From Azorinus chamasolen (taxonomy: Eukaryota; Mollusca; Bivalvia; Cardiida; Solecurtidae), in NCBI GenBank assembly GCA_963576725.1, contig OY755240.1, positions 63,948,412 through 64,012,411 of the forward strand: a DNA stretch of 64,000 nucleotides, written 5' to 3'. The notes under the pieces are model-generated. The model saw nothing but the letters and a program-made list of their open reading frames with translations. It did no database searches and was not told the DNA's origin. The position numbers were made by a program, and so were the translations under genes. Every line of letters begins with the position of its first letter. Positions within the stretch are counted from its first letter, which is position 1. This document shows, in pieces, positions 11,729 to 23,558 of this stretch.

Positions 11729-12414
11729 TCAACCCTTTACTCCATGAATATGTCTTTCTGCGCCTTTGCAAAACCGAGTAGACCCAGATCAGAGGGCTCC
11801 TATAGGAGCGGTTTGATCAAGGCCTTCACTTTTTGCTCATGAAATAATATATCTGATTCTGCTGTTTCTGCCATGGCCAGAGCTGTCTGTTTATGTGCCA
11901 TTATGATAATATTTATGATGTCATTATTTCTTACATGAATATTCATTGAGTAAAAGGTTAACCCTTTTCCAGACAGAGACACCTGACATCTTTGCAAACA
12001 GAGCAAACACAGATCCGACAGCCTTTGTATGAGCTGTCTGATCAGGGTCTGCTCTATTTCCTGATATGTAACAGATTCCAATCTGTTTGCTGTACCAATA
12101 TATTCATGTTTTATAAGAATCACATTATAATTCGAAATGGGCAGAGTCTACATGAATATTTAATTGGTAAAGGGTTAACCCTTTCCTCCATAGATACGCC
12201 TTTCTGCAAACAGAGTAGACCTAGATCAGATGGCTCCTATAGGAGTCATCTGATCAGGCTCTGCTGTGTTTGCTTATGATATAATATACATTGTAGATAT
12301 GATTCTACAGTTTCTGCCATGGCCAAATTTTTCTTTGTCCATGAGCTATTATATGAATTATTATTTGTGATGACAATATTTCTTACATGAATATTCATGG
12401 AATAAAGGGTCTAA
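11729..12414. mobile_element. Three abutting A/B MITEs
   Basis: Elements 11729-11961, 11958-12178 and 12175-12414 are joined head to tail, each junction having one shared TTAA. Hairpins are present in all three. Confidence 0.85.
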
Positions 12415-12668
12415 TATTTGCAAACATTGTAGACCCAGATAGGAGTCCACTAAAGACTCAACAGGGTCTGATCTGTTTGTCATGTTAAACTTTTCTTTAG
12501 AAAGTTCCTGAATATTCAAAGTAAGCTTGACCTTTTGGAATTTCAGAGTGCAACATATTTGCTGACCACAATTTCTAATGATGCAGGATGTTAAAGAGAG
12601 CAAGTCCCCCCAAATATCAAATGACTCTGTTACAAGTTACTTGATTTTGTTTGGAGTGTATGTTGATC

Positions 12669-13276
12669 TTAACGCTTTACCTTATGAATATTCATATAAG
12701 AAATGAAACCATGAATATTAATTAGTTGAATTTTTATAATGGCATATAAACAGGATTGTTCGCTGAACTTTTGTAACTGCAAATGAACACAAGAATTTTT
12801 GGCCATGGCATTAACCCATTCCTCCATAGGCTATTTTTAGACACAGCCTCTTCGAATGAATCTACCGAAAAGGAGCATTAACTAGAGAAAAGAAAAAAAT
12901 TAGAATAGTTTGAAACCATTGTGATAAATAGAGCATTTGCTCCTATAGGAGCAAATGCTCTATTTATTGCAATGGTTTCAAGAAGTGACTGTTACAGAGG
13001 CATAGAAAGAAAATTTAGAATAGTTTGAAACAATTGTGATAAATAGAGCATTTGCTCCTATATGAGCAAATGCTCTATTTATCGCAATGGTTTCAAGAAG
13101 TGACTGTTACAGAGGCATAGAAAGGCGTATTTATGGAGGAAAGGGTTAACAGATCTACATAATTTCATTAGCAGACAGAGCAGACCCTTATCAGAAGCCC
13201 CCTACAGGAGCAGTCTGATCTTGGTCTACTGTGTTTGCAGAGGTGTCCAAGGCATCCCTATCTGGTAAAGGGTTGA
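12669..13276. mobile_element. A/B MITE split by a family C MITE
   Basis: The A/B halves are 12669-12810 and 13149-13276. C sits at 12811-13148 between TTAA copies and itself carries a tandem duplication of its hairpin (about 118 bp). Confidence 0.85.
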
Positions 13277-13744
13277 ACATCTGCTAGCCATTTTAATATA
13301 GTAATGATTATACTGTCATCATCATGTTCATTATCTTTATACACCCCCATGTAGAATGACATTGTTTTAAAACAATTATAATAATGCATATAATCATGAT
13401 CATTTGGCTGAGCCAAACTGTTTGATTTATCGACTAAACACATTCCTTAAATAAACCATTGTGATTTTATATAACTGCTTACACATCTCGCAGAGATGTT
13501 TTTAATAATGTTTTTACCATGTTTTTTGTGTGTTTTTCATTCGAGGTTAATGATAATACCAGTTATTTACTGTATAAAAATCCAGAGAAAAGGGCATTGA
13601 TGTTTCAAATGAAAATTGTATAGATTTGTATCAAGGTTTTACCTGATGTATTGAAAAAATTGTATATATATGCCTGTGTGCTAACTATGCTTTGGACCAA
13701 TTTACATTGATCAGTCCATGTCTTGTCTGTCCATACATCATGTA
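13277..13744. other. No feature seen
   Basis: MITE-free AT-rich sequence with no supported ORF. Confidence 0.5.
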
Positions 13745-13950
13745 CAGTGGAACCTGAGTGACCTTATATTAATAAATTGGACACAAGAATCTGAAAAAGC
13801 AGGTAGTTGCTTAATACAGGGCAAAAGTAATGCTGAAAGCTCCTATAGGAGCTTTCTGTATTACTTTTGACCTGCATTAAGCTACCACCTGCCTTACATA
13901 TCCAGAATTAGACATTATTTTTAATGGCTGCTTAAGACAGATTCTATTTG
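13745..13950. mobile_element. Family D MITE, variant
   Basis: CAGTGGAACC left end, AGCTCCTATAGGAGCT centre, and a worn right end. Confidence 0.75.
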
Positions 13951-14029
13951 AAATGTGTCCTTGTTTAGAGAATTTATCATGTCTGTTTTTGCACATTATG
14001 ATAGACAATTGTAAGAATTAAGTCGTACA

Positions 14030-14480
14030 TTAACCCATTACTCCATAAATTAGCCTTTCTACACCTTAGCAAACAGAGAAGACCCAATCAGGGTTTACTC
14101 TGTTTGCTTGTAATATAGGTATGATTCTAGTTTCTGCCATGGCCAAAGATTCTTGTGTCCATGTGCAATTATATCAATTAATCTAATTAATATTCATGAC
14201 ATCATTATTTCTTACATGATTATTCATTGAGTAAAGGTTTAACCCTTTGCATGCTAACTGCAAATTTGTAATAACCTCTGCTTCGTGAATATTCATTAAC
14301 TGAATTTTATAATGGTCAATGAACAAAACTTTTGGCTGTGGCAGGAACTATTGAATTGGGTCTGTATTATATCTTAAGCAGAGTAGACCCTGAAAAGATG
14401 GCTCCTGCAGGAGTCAACTGATCTGGGCTTACTCTTTTCAAAGGCGAACTTAAGGCATTTATATGAGGGAAAGTGATATA
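14030..14480. mobile_element. Two abutting A/B MITEs
   Basis: 14030-14242 and 14239-about 14480 share a TTAA; the second has a CCCTTTGCATGC left end like family F. Confidence 0.75.
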
Positions 14481-14669
14481 TTTTCAGAAATTGTAATGAC
14501 CAACTGGACATGGATTGATTTATGGATATAACAGGTTGTATTTTGTTTTATTATTAGAAAATGTTTTTTCCATTGAGCCAAGTATTCGTCATTATTTTAC
14601 CACGCTCTGTATAAACTGTTTGACTGACCTATGCAATTGTATAGAATAACCATTGTGCCTTCATACCAG

Positions 14670-15092
14670 CTTAACCATTTACTTAATGAATATTCATGCA
14701 AGGCCCCACCCATTATCAATAATTAATTCTTGCATTAACCCCCTCCTATATATAAACGCTTTTTCATGTATTTGCAAACAGAGTAGACCCAGATCAGACG
14801 GCTCCTATAGGAGCCGTCTGATCAGGGTCTGCTCTGTTTGAGAATGAAATTTGATAGATCTGTTTCTTTACCTTCTTAAATGGCAGCTATGTTCCACTTT
14901 TTGACGTCTTTGCAAATAGAGTAGCCCCAGATGAGACAGCTCCTATAGGAGCCGTCTGATCGGGGTCTACTCTGTTGTTTATAAAATTATAATAGATCTG
15001 ATTTCAGTTTTTAACAATACCAAAAACATCCTGGACACAAGTCATTATTAAAAGTTCAGCGTATAAATATTCACGATGCCAGTATTTCTTAA
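14670..15092. mobile_element. Cluster of A/B MITE pieces
   Basis: Two full hairpins (14775-14840 and 14909-14976) with different flanks and one shared right end stopping at TTAA 15089-15092. Confidence 0.75.
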
Positions 15093-15326
15093 CCCTTTCC
15101 CTGTTCTTTGCTTATTCCAAGTTTCAATATCTACTGAATATTCATGGACAAAATAGTTATAATGAAATATGGAACATTGTAGCCATTTTATAAAGTAAAG
15201 AAACAGATCTATCAAATTCCATAAGCAAACAGAGCAGACCCAGATCAGACAGCTCCTGAGCTGTCTGATCTGGGTCTACTCTGTTTGCAAATACGTGAAA
15301 ACACGTTTATAATAAGGAAAAGGTTA
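15089..15326. mobile_element. A-type MITE
   Basis: TTAACCCTTTCCCTGTTC to GGAAAAGGTTAA; hairpin centre shortened to GCTCCTGAGC. Confidence 0.85.
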
Positions 15327-15395
15327 AATGAATATGCAACAGAGAAAAGGTTAATCATTTGAACACTTTGTTGTGACCACTTTACAATTTCCTCT

Positions 15396-15640
15396 TTAAC
15401 CCATTTCCATGTTCTTTGACCCCTTTGCAAACAGAGTAGACCCTGACCAGTCAGCTCCTATAGGAGCTCTCTGGTCAGGGTCTGCTCTGTTTGCAAAATG
15501 GCTTTTGATGGATATATTTCTACAGCTCCTTCTTTGGCCAAAACAAACCTCCATGTTTCAATACACAAATGTAATGTTTTGTCAATGATTATTCATACGA
15601 TCATGAAATCTTGAGCTTTGTTCAAGTGGGAATGGGTTAA
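15396..15640. mobile_element. A-type MITE
   Basis: TTAA-bounded, hairpin arms GCAAACAGAGTAGACCCTGA; its right TTAA (15637-15640) is also the left end of the next element. Confidence 0.82.
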
Positions 15641-15886
15641 CCCTTCGCTTGCTATTCACGTCAATATACCTACCTGTAAATAGTGAAGACCCAGATGAGA
15701 CAGCTCCTACAGGAGCTGTCTCATCAGGGTCTGCACTATTTACAAGTTGATTGTGCAACCAATGCACTCCACAGCAGTGATTGCACAGCGATATACTTGT
15801 ACACTGTGAAGATATATGTAATTATACAACAGGGCATGGGTAAAGAAGGAGAAATGTGTTTTAAAGTTCAGCAAATGAAGGGTTAA
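15637..15886. mobile_element. Family G MITE, copy 1
   Basis: 250 bp between TTAA sites, ends TTAACCCTTCGCTTGC and GAAGGGTTAA. The hairpin is GTAAATAGTGAAGACCCAGA with centre GCTCCTACAGGAGC. Differs at about 8 positions from copy 2 (30421-30670). Confidence 0.88.
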
Positions 15887-16249
15887 CACATTTCTAAAAA
15901 GTGGTGGCTGCACAGGGGTTGATGGAAAAATAAATAAGTTATTGAAGAAGGTTCAATTTATGCTTCCTATCTATATCGTTAACTGTATTAATTCCAAATT
16001 CTTCTTTTGCTCCTATCTAATTACGATATGGACAGAATGTGCCTTCTTTTGCGATTTTGATGAGACCGTGTCAGCTCAATTTGGTTCTCCAGAATTACGT
16101 ACCGTTGAATTCTGGTGGCACGATATCTTCACTTTGGTATTCAGCAAATGTGATTATTCTTGTTGATACGCCAGTCTAAAGAAGTGTCACCCAAAGTTTT
16201 GGTACTCAGGAGAGCGATATACAACCAGCATGATCCTCTTTATTCATTT
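15887..16249. other. Mostly unassigned; worn E-like start
   Basis: Only short E-like words (GATGGAAAAATAAATAAGTT) near 15920; the 74-codon ORF at 15942 has no recognisable domain. Confidence 0.4.
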
Positions 16250-16450
16250 TTAACCCATTACATCATAGGCTATTTTTAGACCCAACCTCTTCGAATAAAT
16301 CTACTGAAAAGGGGCATTTACTAGAGAAAAGGAAAATTTTAGAATTGTGTAGTTTTGAAACCATTGTGATAAATAGAGCATTTGCTCCATAGGAAAAAAA
16401 GTGGCTTTTACAGAGGCGTCAATAAGCGTCAATCTGAAGGAATGGGTTAA
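16250..16450. mobile_element. Family C MITE, hairpin partly deleted
   Basis: TTAACCCATT to AATGGGTTAA; the second hairpin arm is lost after GCTCCATAGGA. Confidence 0.82.
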
Positions 16451-16620
16451 GGTGCCTTGCAGTGAGTTGAAGAAAATAAATGTTTTATATTAATAGTACT
16501 TACCTTGCAGTAGTGAATTAAAGAAAATAAATGTTTTAGATTAATAATACTTACCTTGCAGTAGTGAATTAAAGAAAATAAATGTTTTAGATTAATAATA
16601 GTACTTACCCTGCAGTAGAA
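16451..16620. repeat. ~57-bp tandem repeat, three units
   Basis: Unit around CTTGCAGTAGTGAATTAAAG; on the minus strand each unit reads CTGCAAGGTAAGTA, a good splice-donor match. Confidence 0.8.
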
Positions 16621-16910
16621 ATTGTAAATTTTATAGTTGTAGATTTTGTAATGTGGTTTGAAAAACCCGTGAACTTTTGATGGAATAGTTTATTTTCATA
16701 AGACTTCTATGCAAATTATTTTTGTATGATATATTTTGTTGTTATCGTTTGCCACTTCACTGATATAATTATAGACTATGAACCTGGTGATATAAAGTAT
16801 TGTTTAGAGTTTATATCATGTCTACTAGAGTTGAACATATGCCAGACATCCTGCAAAATGGAGAACTGTCATACATGTGATAAGGACAGGTGCAGTTGCA
16901 GAGCCGAAGT

Positions 16911-17159
16911 TTAACCCTTTACCTGTTCAATATTTGTGTAAGAAATAATGACATCATGAATATTTATTAGCTCAATTTTTATAATGTAAACTTTTAAAAG
17001 GAATGTTTTCCTTTGACAAAAACTGTAGAATCAGGTCTATATCATGTTAAAAGCAAACAGAGCAGACCCTGATCAGACGGCTCCTACAGGAGCCGTCTGA
17101 TCTGGGTCTACTCTGTTTGCAAATTCGTGAAAAGGTGTTTGTATGGGGGAAAGGGTTAA
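16911..17159. mobile_element. A/B MITE
   Basis: TTAA-bounded; hairpin GACGGCTCCTACAGGAGCCG. Confidence 0.87.
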
Positions 17160-17182
17160 TATTTGGTGATGACAGACAATAC

Positions 17183-17447
17183 TGGGGCCTGTTTTACTAA
17201 AGTTTGAATGGCTGAAATTATCGTAAGTTCTAACATACGATGATCGCAACTGCCAGTAGGATGATCGCAACTTCCGTTTGCAATCGTCGTATGGTAGAAC
17301 TTACGATAGTTTCTATCTTACCAAGTTAACCTTTATGTAAATGCTGCACACTAGAGTTTTGGCTGTCAGAGTATTACATGTAATTGTAGTTAATTAGGAC
17401 TTGCACTGATATTGGTCATAAGATATTTAGTGAAACAGGTCCCAGAT
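17183..17447. mobile_element. Family J foldback element
   Basis: Inverted ends GGGGCCTGTTTTACTAAA and TTTAGTGAAACAGGTCCC with an inner palindrome (TCGTAAGTTCTAACATACGA and its inverse). Resembles PIF/Harbinger-type ends, but no clear target duplication was seen. Confidence 0.55.
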
Positions 17448-17497
17448 CATAGAAACTTTGGAATGTCTGTGTAGCCCAAAGGCAACTGTTGTTAATA

Positions 17498-17639
17498 CAG
17501 TACAACCTAATTACAGTGACCACATTAATAAGTCTAAATCAGAGCAGAGTTCTGCATTACTTTTCTTCTGCATGAAGCAGCCACCTGTTTTTAGACCTCA
17601 ATGCTTGTTCAATAAAAGGTCATTGTAAAAGTTTTACTG
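17498..17639. mobile_element. Family D MITE, deleted form
   Basis: CAGTACAACC start and GTTTTACTG end before TA; only one hairpin arm remains. Confidence 0.65.
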
Positions 17640-17776
17640 TAGTATGATTTTACGACTTGTTAAGGCCATTAAGTATAGTTTATGTTCACAGTTGATTTGC
17701 ATCTGTAGATATCATGTGTGTGTGTTAAATATGTTTCTATGTGTGATATGTCTTTTGCCAGTCTTGGTTTATATTG

Positions 17777-17906
17777 TCCCTCGACTCCATAAATACACAT
17801 TTCTGCGCCTTTGCAGGCAGATTAGACCCATAGGATTTGTCTGATCTGGGTCTACTCTGATAATGCAAAAGCATTAAAAGGCTTATTTATGGAGTAAGGG
17901 TTTGAA
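17777..17906. mobile_element. A/B MITE, short form
   Basis: CTCCATAAATACAC and its inverse around a worn hairpin. Confidence 0.65.
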
Positions 17907-18051
17907 CTATTAGACTGAGCTGTTTTTAGAGAGGCGATTTTGAATACCCAAATCTTGACTGTTACTTTTTGCTGTAAAATTCCCATTGTCTTCCAGCTAA
18001 TGTAAATACACTTGTTTCATGTCAAACAATTTTTTTTCAAACCAATATGTC

Positions 18052-18098
18052 GTAACGAATGAGATATGTATTTTAAAATTCAGCAAGCGAAGGGTTAA
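18052..18098. mobile_element. Family G right-end fragment
   Basis: Ends TTCAGCAAGCGAAGGGTTAA, as in the copy at 30421-30670. Confidence 0.7.
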
Positions 18099-18198
18099 TA
18101 TTGATTGGTTTCTGCCATGGTAAAAAACTCTTGTTAAGAATGCTGCTAAAAAGTGCAGCTTGTTTTTATTCGTACGGTCATAATTTCTTACATATATA

Positions 18199-18473
18199 TT
18201 AACTTTTTCCCTCATGTATACGCCTTTTCATGCATCTGCAAAGAGAGTAGACCCAGATCAGATGGCTCCTATAGGAGGGATCTGCTCTATTTGCTAATGA
18301 AATTTGATGGATCTGTTTCTTTGGTTTCTAAATGGCTACAATGTTTCATCTTCCATAGTTCATTATAACTATTTTGTCTATTAGTAGGGGCAAATGCTCT
18401 ATTTATCACAATAGTTTCATAAAGTGAATTTTACAGAGGCGTAGAAAGGCGTATTTATGGAGGAAAGGGTTAA
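18199..18473. mobile_element. Chimera of A-type and C-type MITEs
   Basis: Left 185 bp is an A element; from about 18387 the sequence switches to the right half of C (GCAAATGCTCTATTTATCAC) and ends AAAGGGTTAA. Confidence 0.8.
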
Positions 18474-18846
18474 GCTGGCACCTACCTTTAAGACCAGGGA
18501 TAAGACCTTGATGGTTACTTTAGGGTGTTTGTTACTGCACTGCTGCACTTGGCCCTCGATATTTGAAGCTGTATTAACTTTCAAATGAAAAGAAAAATTG
18601 AATATATATTTTTATACTTGTTTTACAGATATTACAATTATATGTTACATGTTATATGTGTCGCAAAATCGATTTGCTTGTTGCACAATTACATTAATAA
18701 ATGTTATGAAAAATGTTTCTTGAAAAAGATCATAAAATATGTGGTAAAGTTTCCCTGACAATTGCTGATGTCAGTTCGGATCCAACTCAGATGTTGAGTT
18801 ATTTAATAAGTGCCTAAAACTACTTTACAGTGTGATAATTCTTTAC
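18474..18846. other. No feature seen
   Basis: AT-rich; no ORF or repeat end supported. Confidence 0.5.
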
Positions 18847-19432
18847 TCAACCCTTTACACCATGAATATTCATGTAAGACGTAATGATAGCCTGAATATT
18901 ACTTACATTTATTGTTACAATAGCACATGGACACAGGATGTTTTGGCATGGCAGGAACTGTAGAATCCTAGAATTATATCTATATTATATATCATAAGCA
19001 AACAGAGGAGACCCTGATCAGACGGCTCCTATAGGAGTCTTCTGATCTGGGTCTGCTCTGTTTGCAAAAGTATGGAAAGGTATTTATGGAGTAAATGGTT
19101 AACCCATTACCAGATAGACACTCCGTATGATGCCTTTGCAAACAGAGTAGACCCGGATCAGACAGCTCCTATAGGAGCCATCTGATCAGGGTCTGATCCA
19201 TTTGTTAACGAAATAACATAAATCTGATTCTATATCCTTTGCCATGGTATAAATTCTTGTTCATAATGCCATTATATAAAATCAGGTAACTGATAGTTAT
19301 ACAGTCATTAGGTTTTTGTACTTGAATATTCATCAGGTAAAGGGTTAACACTATCCTTGTTCTATGTTTGTTCCAAATTTCAATACCTACTGAGTACTGA
19401 ATATTCGTGGCAACAATAGTGAAAATGGTCTG
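18847..19432. mobile_element. Train of three A/B MITEs
   Basis: 18847-19102, 19099-19348 and a left end 19345-19432 share TTAA junctions. The last runs into a tandem repeat. Confidence 0.82.
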
Positions 19433-19548
19433 TCTCAATGTCTGATAAGGGCAGACACATGCAAACATGATAGACCCAGGTCAGTCTCAATGTCTGATAA
19501 GGGCAGACACATGCAAACATGATAGACCCAGGTCAGTCTCAATGTCTG
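19433..19548. repeat. 52-bp tandem repeat, ~2.2 units
   Basis: TCTCAATGTCTGATAAGGGC starts at 19433, 19485 and 19537; the unit contains a hairpin arm (GCAAACATGATAGACCC) of the adjacent A/B MITE. Confidence 0.88.
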
Positions 19549-20029
19549 ATCAGTGTCTTCTTTGTTAGGAGATGCAAGTTCTGAAATGGGTGACAGTGAT
19601 CAGAGGTCCTTGTTGGAAAGTGACATTTGATCTGGGTGTACAATGTTTTGCAGTTGTCCAGATTACTCTTTGCTTGTTGCAGGCCATGTCGTTTGTAGAG
19701 GACATTAATTTTCTCTGGGCATTATTATCTTTTTTTTAAAAAAAAACCATGCATTTGGAATGACAAGTATTAAGAAGCCAAACTTTGTCTGATTTTGTTG
19801 ACAGTGATCAATACAGCAGACCCTTTCTTAGTCTATGATTATGAATAACTATACAGTTGAACTTGGATATCTGCAATGGCAGAGGTCTTATGAACTATGG
19901 TTCTGTATGTATACAGCTTGACAAATTGTTTGCTTACAATGAAAGCTTTTGTCCAGAACTCCATATACAGGGGGTATATTTTAGAAGCCCAAGTGCTTAT
20001 TTCTTGTCTAAACCCCTGTGTTGTGACTA
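19549..20029. other. Worn MITE pieces, otherwise nothing
   Basis: A CAGTTGAACTTGGATATCT word after TA (19856) looks like one end of a family I element; the rest is unassigned. Confidence 0.4.
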
Positions 20030-20440
20030 CAGTAGAGCCATCAAAAAGCGGTCTGATTATGGATCTGTAAGGCAGGTGGTAGCTTTATGCAGGTCAAAAG
20101 TAATGCAGAAACCTCCTATAGAAGCTTTCTGCATTACTTTTGCCCTGCATTAAGCAACCACCTGCTGTTTAACCCCTTCCCGCATATTGACGCCTTTTGA
20201 AACTTCTGTAAATGTCACTTTGTGAAACCATTGTGATAAATAGAGCATTTGCTCCTATAGGAGCAAATGCTCTCTTTACCACAATGGTCTCAAACTACAA
20301 AATTTAAAAAAAAATTCCTTTTCTCTAGTTAATGCTCCTTTTCGGTAGATTTATTCAAAGTGGTTGGAACTAAAAATAGCCTATGGAATGGGTTAAGACT
20401 CCTATGTTCAATAAATGAAAGACCACTTAAGTACTCATTT
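20030..20440. mobile_element. Family D variant split by family C
   Basis: D starts CAGTAGAGCC. C occupies 20169-20396 between TTAA copies. D resumes GACTCCTATGTTCAATAA, matching the uninterrupted copy near 46095. Confidence 0.8.
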
Positions 20441-20805
20441 GTATCATAGTTTGGAGACCATTCTAATGAGTACTCACAACAATAGTTTGAAAGAGAACCC
20501 ATTCCCGCATATTGACGCCTTTTGATGCTTCTGTAAAAGTCACTTTATGTTATGAAACCATTGTGATAAATAGAGCATTTGCTCCACAGGAGCAAATGCT
20601 GTATTTATCATAATGGTTTCAAAACTACACAATTCTGAAAAATTCCTTTTCTCAAGTTGCTCCTTTTTGATAGATTTAATCAAAGAGGTTTGGTCTAAAA
20701 ATAGCCTAAGTGGGAATGGGTTAAGACGGGTTCTTCTGTACCCATTTGTTTCATTGTTTGGAGACCATTCTATCGAGTACTCACAACAAAAGTTTGAAAG
20801 AGAAA
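20436..20805. repeat. Direct repeat flanking a family C MITE
   Basis: A ~62-bp segment (GTTTGGAGACCATTCTA..., ending GTTTGAAAGAGAA) occurs at 20436-20497 and 20743-20805. A C element (about 20496-20724) lies between them. Confidence 0.82.
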
Positions 20806-20925
20806 TTAAGAAACATTTGTTGCGAATTGATTAACTTGTCTTTTGTATCTGGAGTCTTATCTTACAGGCAAATAAGCACCTGAGAATGGACTGCGTATAT
20901 GACGGAATTTGAAAGACCTGCAGTA

Positions 20926-21096
20926 CAGAAAACTCCCTCTAAACCAGAAATTCAAATTGGTGTCAGTGTGACTCGGCTCAATCCTGGGTGAAAGTCACTC
21001 AAAAACCTCCTGCATGACTTTCACCCAGCATGAAGCAGTCACCTGCTTAAAAAGATCTTCCTTTTCTTTACTAAAATTCCAGTTTAGGGGTGTTTA
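20926..21096. mobile_element. Family D MITE, worn
   Basis: CAGAAAACTCCCTCTAAACC left end; TGCATGACTTTCACCC arm; decayed right end. Confidence 0.65.
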
Positions 21097-21282
21097 AATA
21101 TCCTTGTTTTCTAACTTTTGGGCATTTTGTATGACAGTTTGGCTTTGGTGTACAAATTTGCAGTTATTACAGGCAAAAATAGCATTAGATACGGCATTAT
21201 CAGTAAGTCTATAATGTTTTATACTTTTGAAAATGAGGTGGAATGAGTGGAAATGCATAGTTTATAACGTGGCAGTTTATTA

Positions 21283-21714
21283 TTAACTCTTTCCCTGTTC
21301 AATATTCATGTAAGAAATAACGACATCATGAATATTTATTGGCTGAATTTTTATACTGTAAAATTTTCAATTGAAATATCTGCTTGACAAAAGCTGTAAT
21401 ATCAGATCTGTATCATGTAATAAACAAACAGAGCAGACCCTGATCAGTCGGCTCCTATAGGAGATGTCTGATCAGGGTCTACTCGTGTGTGAAAATGTAT
21501 TTATATGAGGGAAAGGGTTAACTCTTTTGGCATCTTTTGCAAACTGAGTAGGGAGCTGTCTGATCAGGGTCTGCTCTTTTTGCTTATGACATGTGTCTGA
21601 TTCTACAGTTCCTACAATGATAAGAATGTCCTTGGCTCGGTGCTCATTATAAAAATTTAGTTAATGACTATTTATGATGTCTTGAATTCTTGTATTCTTG
21701 AGGGAAAGAGTTAA
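21283..21714. mobile_element. Two abutting A/B MITEs
   Basis: 21283-21521 has an intact hairpin; 21518-21714 has lost one arm. They share TTAA 21518-21521. Confidence 0.82.
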
Positions 21715-22212
21715 TAAGCTATCATTTAGCTCAGTCTGTGATAGGACCTCTGATCCACTATGATTGTGTTGCTCAAAACATTCAAAATCAGCCTAAGAAT
21801 ACATCTTAATTTTAAAGTTTTATTGAGAAACCGTATGCTTTGCAAATATATTTTTGGGCCAGTAAAAAAACCCAACCACTATATGTAACTTTGTATTTTT
21901 CATTTTATTGAAGATTCGCTTCATTGTTTGCTTGTCTGGTATGAAGGAGAAACCATTAGTATTATCAAAATGTAGTTTAATCCATTTTAATCCTTCTCAT
22001 GCCTGTAGCATACACATCTGCATTTACAAATAGTGTAGACCCATATGAGACAGATCCTCGTATAGCCATTGCCAGGTATTTCCAGATGGTGGCTAAGTGC
22101 TGGACAAGCATTAGGCATAGGAGTTTGTGTATAACTTTTGTTTTGTAATTATTCTTTACCTGATGAATACCCGTGGCAGAAATACTGATTAACTAATGCT
22201 TGTATATCTTTA

Positions 22213-22621
22213 CAGTAAACTCCCTTTAAACTGGATGTTTAATTAAGTATATTAATATCTATCTTGGAGACAAGTGGCAGCTTAATGCAGGGTGAAAGTC
22301 ATGCAGAAAGCTCCATTAACCCATTACCTCATTGGCTATTTTTAGATCCAACCTCTTTGAATAAATCTACAGAAAAGGAGCATTAACTAGAGAAAAGGAA
22401 ACTTAGAATTTTGTAGTTTGAAACCATTGTGATAAATAGAGCATTTGCTCCTATAGGAGCAACCTATAGGAGCAAATGCTCAATTTATCACAATGGTTTC
22501 AAAAAGTGACTTTTATAGAGTCATCAAAGGCGTCAATATTAGGGATTGTGTTAAACAGCCACCTGCATAGAAGTATCTAAATACTTCTCTACTAGAATTC
22601 CAGATTAGAGGGGTATTACTG
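22213..22621. mobile_element. Family D MITE split by family C
   Basis: D ends CAGTAAACTCC and GGGTATTACTG, TA-flanked. C lies at 22316-22554. As at 21-422, D has lost its second hairpin arm beside the insert. Confidence 0.87.
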
Positions 22622-22669
22622 TATATTCAACAAGCAAATACAGAGCTATGACAGGTTAGATCTAAAATA

Positions 22670-22775
22670 CTCTATACAACAGTAGAGCAGACCCAGATCT
22701 GAAGAGTCCTACAGGCGCATTCTGATCAGGGTCTACTCCGTGAAGGTGTCAAAAGGTGTCTGTTTGGTAAAGCAG
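22670..22775. mobile_element. A/B hairpin fragment
   Basis: GTAGAGCAGACCCAGATCTG arm with TCTGATCAGGGTCTACTC opposite. Confidence 0.6.
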
Positions 22776-22991
22776 CCATTTCAAGACCTCATATTGTTCA
22801 TTGTGCGGCCGATTTACAAAGAGGTTCTGTTGCAGTAGAAATTATACAAAGTATGTACAATTAGCTGTTTTGTTTGAATGTTTAATTTTGTTAATGTCAA
22901 TGATGATTGATCATGTGATGTGATGTAGTTTCATTTTCATCTGTATTTCTTTTAGTAGAACTGATGTAATCCTGTCATTAGTCAAACTGCA

Positions 22992-23396
22992 TTAACAGTT
23001 TCCCAGTTTAATATTCATGTAAGAAATAATAACATCATGAATATTTATTAGCTGGATATATGTACACAGGAATTTTGGTATTGGCTGAAACTGAAGAATC
23101 AATTCTCTATGATTTCATTGGCAGTGCAGACCCTAGTAAGATAGCTCCTACAGGAACCGTCTGATGTGGGTCTACTCTGTTTAAAAAGATGTTTATATGA
23201 TTTAAGGTTCAACCCTTAACCTCATAGAAATATAGAAATGCCGCTTGACACATTTGCAAATAGAGTAGACCCTGACCAGATGACTCCTTTAGGAGCCGTC
23301 TGATCAGGGTCTATTATGTTTGCGTATGATATAGTAAAAAATTGATTCTACAGTTTACATGTACATGTTACAAGATTTCCTCAAGGAAAGGATTGA
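22992..23396. mobile_element. Two abutting A/B MITEs
   Basis: 22992-23211 and 23208-23396 meet at TCAA 23208-23211, a mutated TTAA. Both keep hairpins. Confidence 0.75.
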
Positions 23397-23558
23397 ATAA
23401 TGTTCCTGCGCTGGTGTTGGTTTCAGTAATGACAGGACTATTGTAGATATAGGCATTATTTTTTGGCATTTGTAACTAGGTAGATTTGTAGCAAGTTATT
23501 GTTTTGTGCAGGATGAAGCAATAGTTAATCTTTAGTCTGCAACAATTGTTATCTGCTT

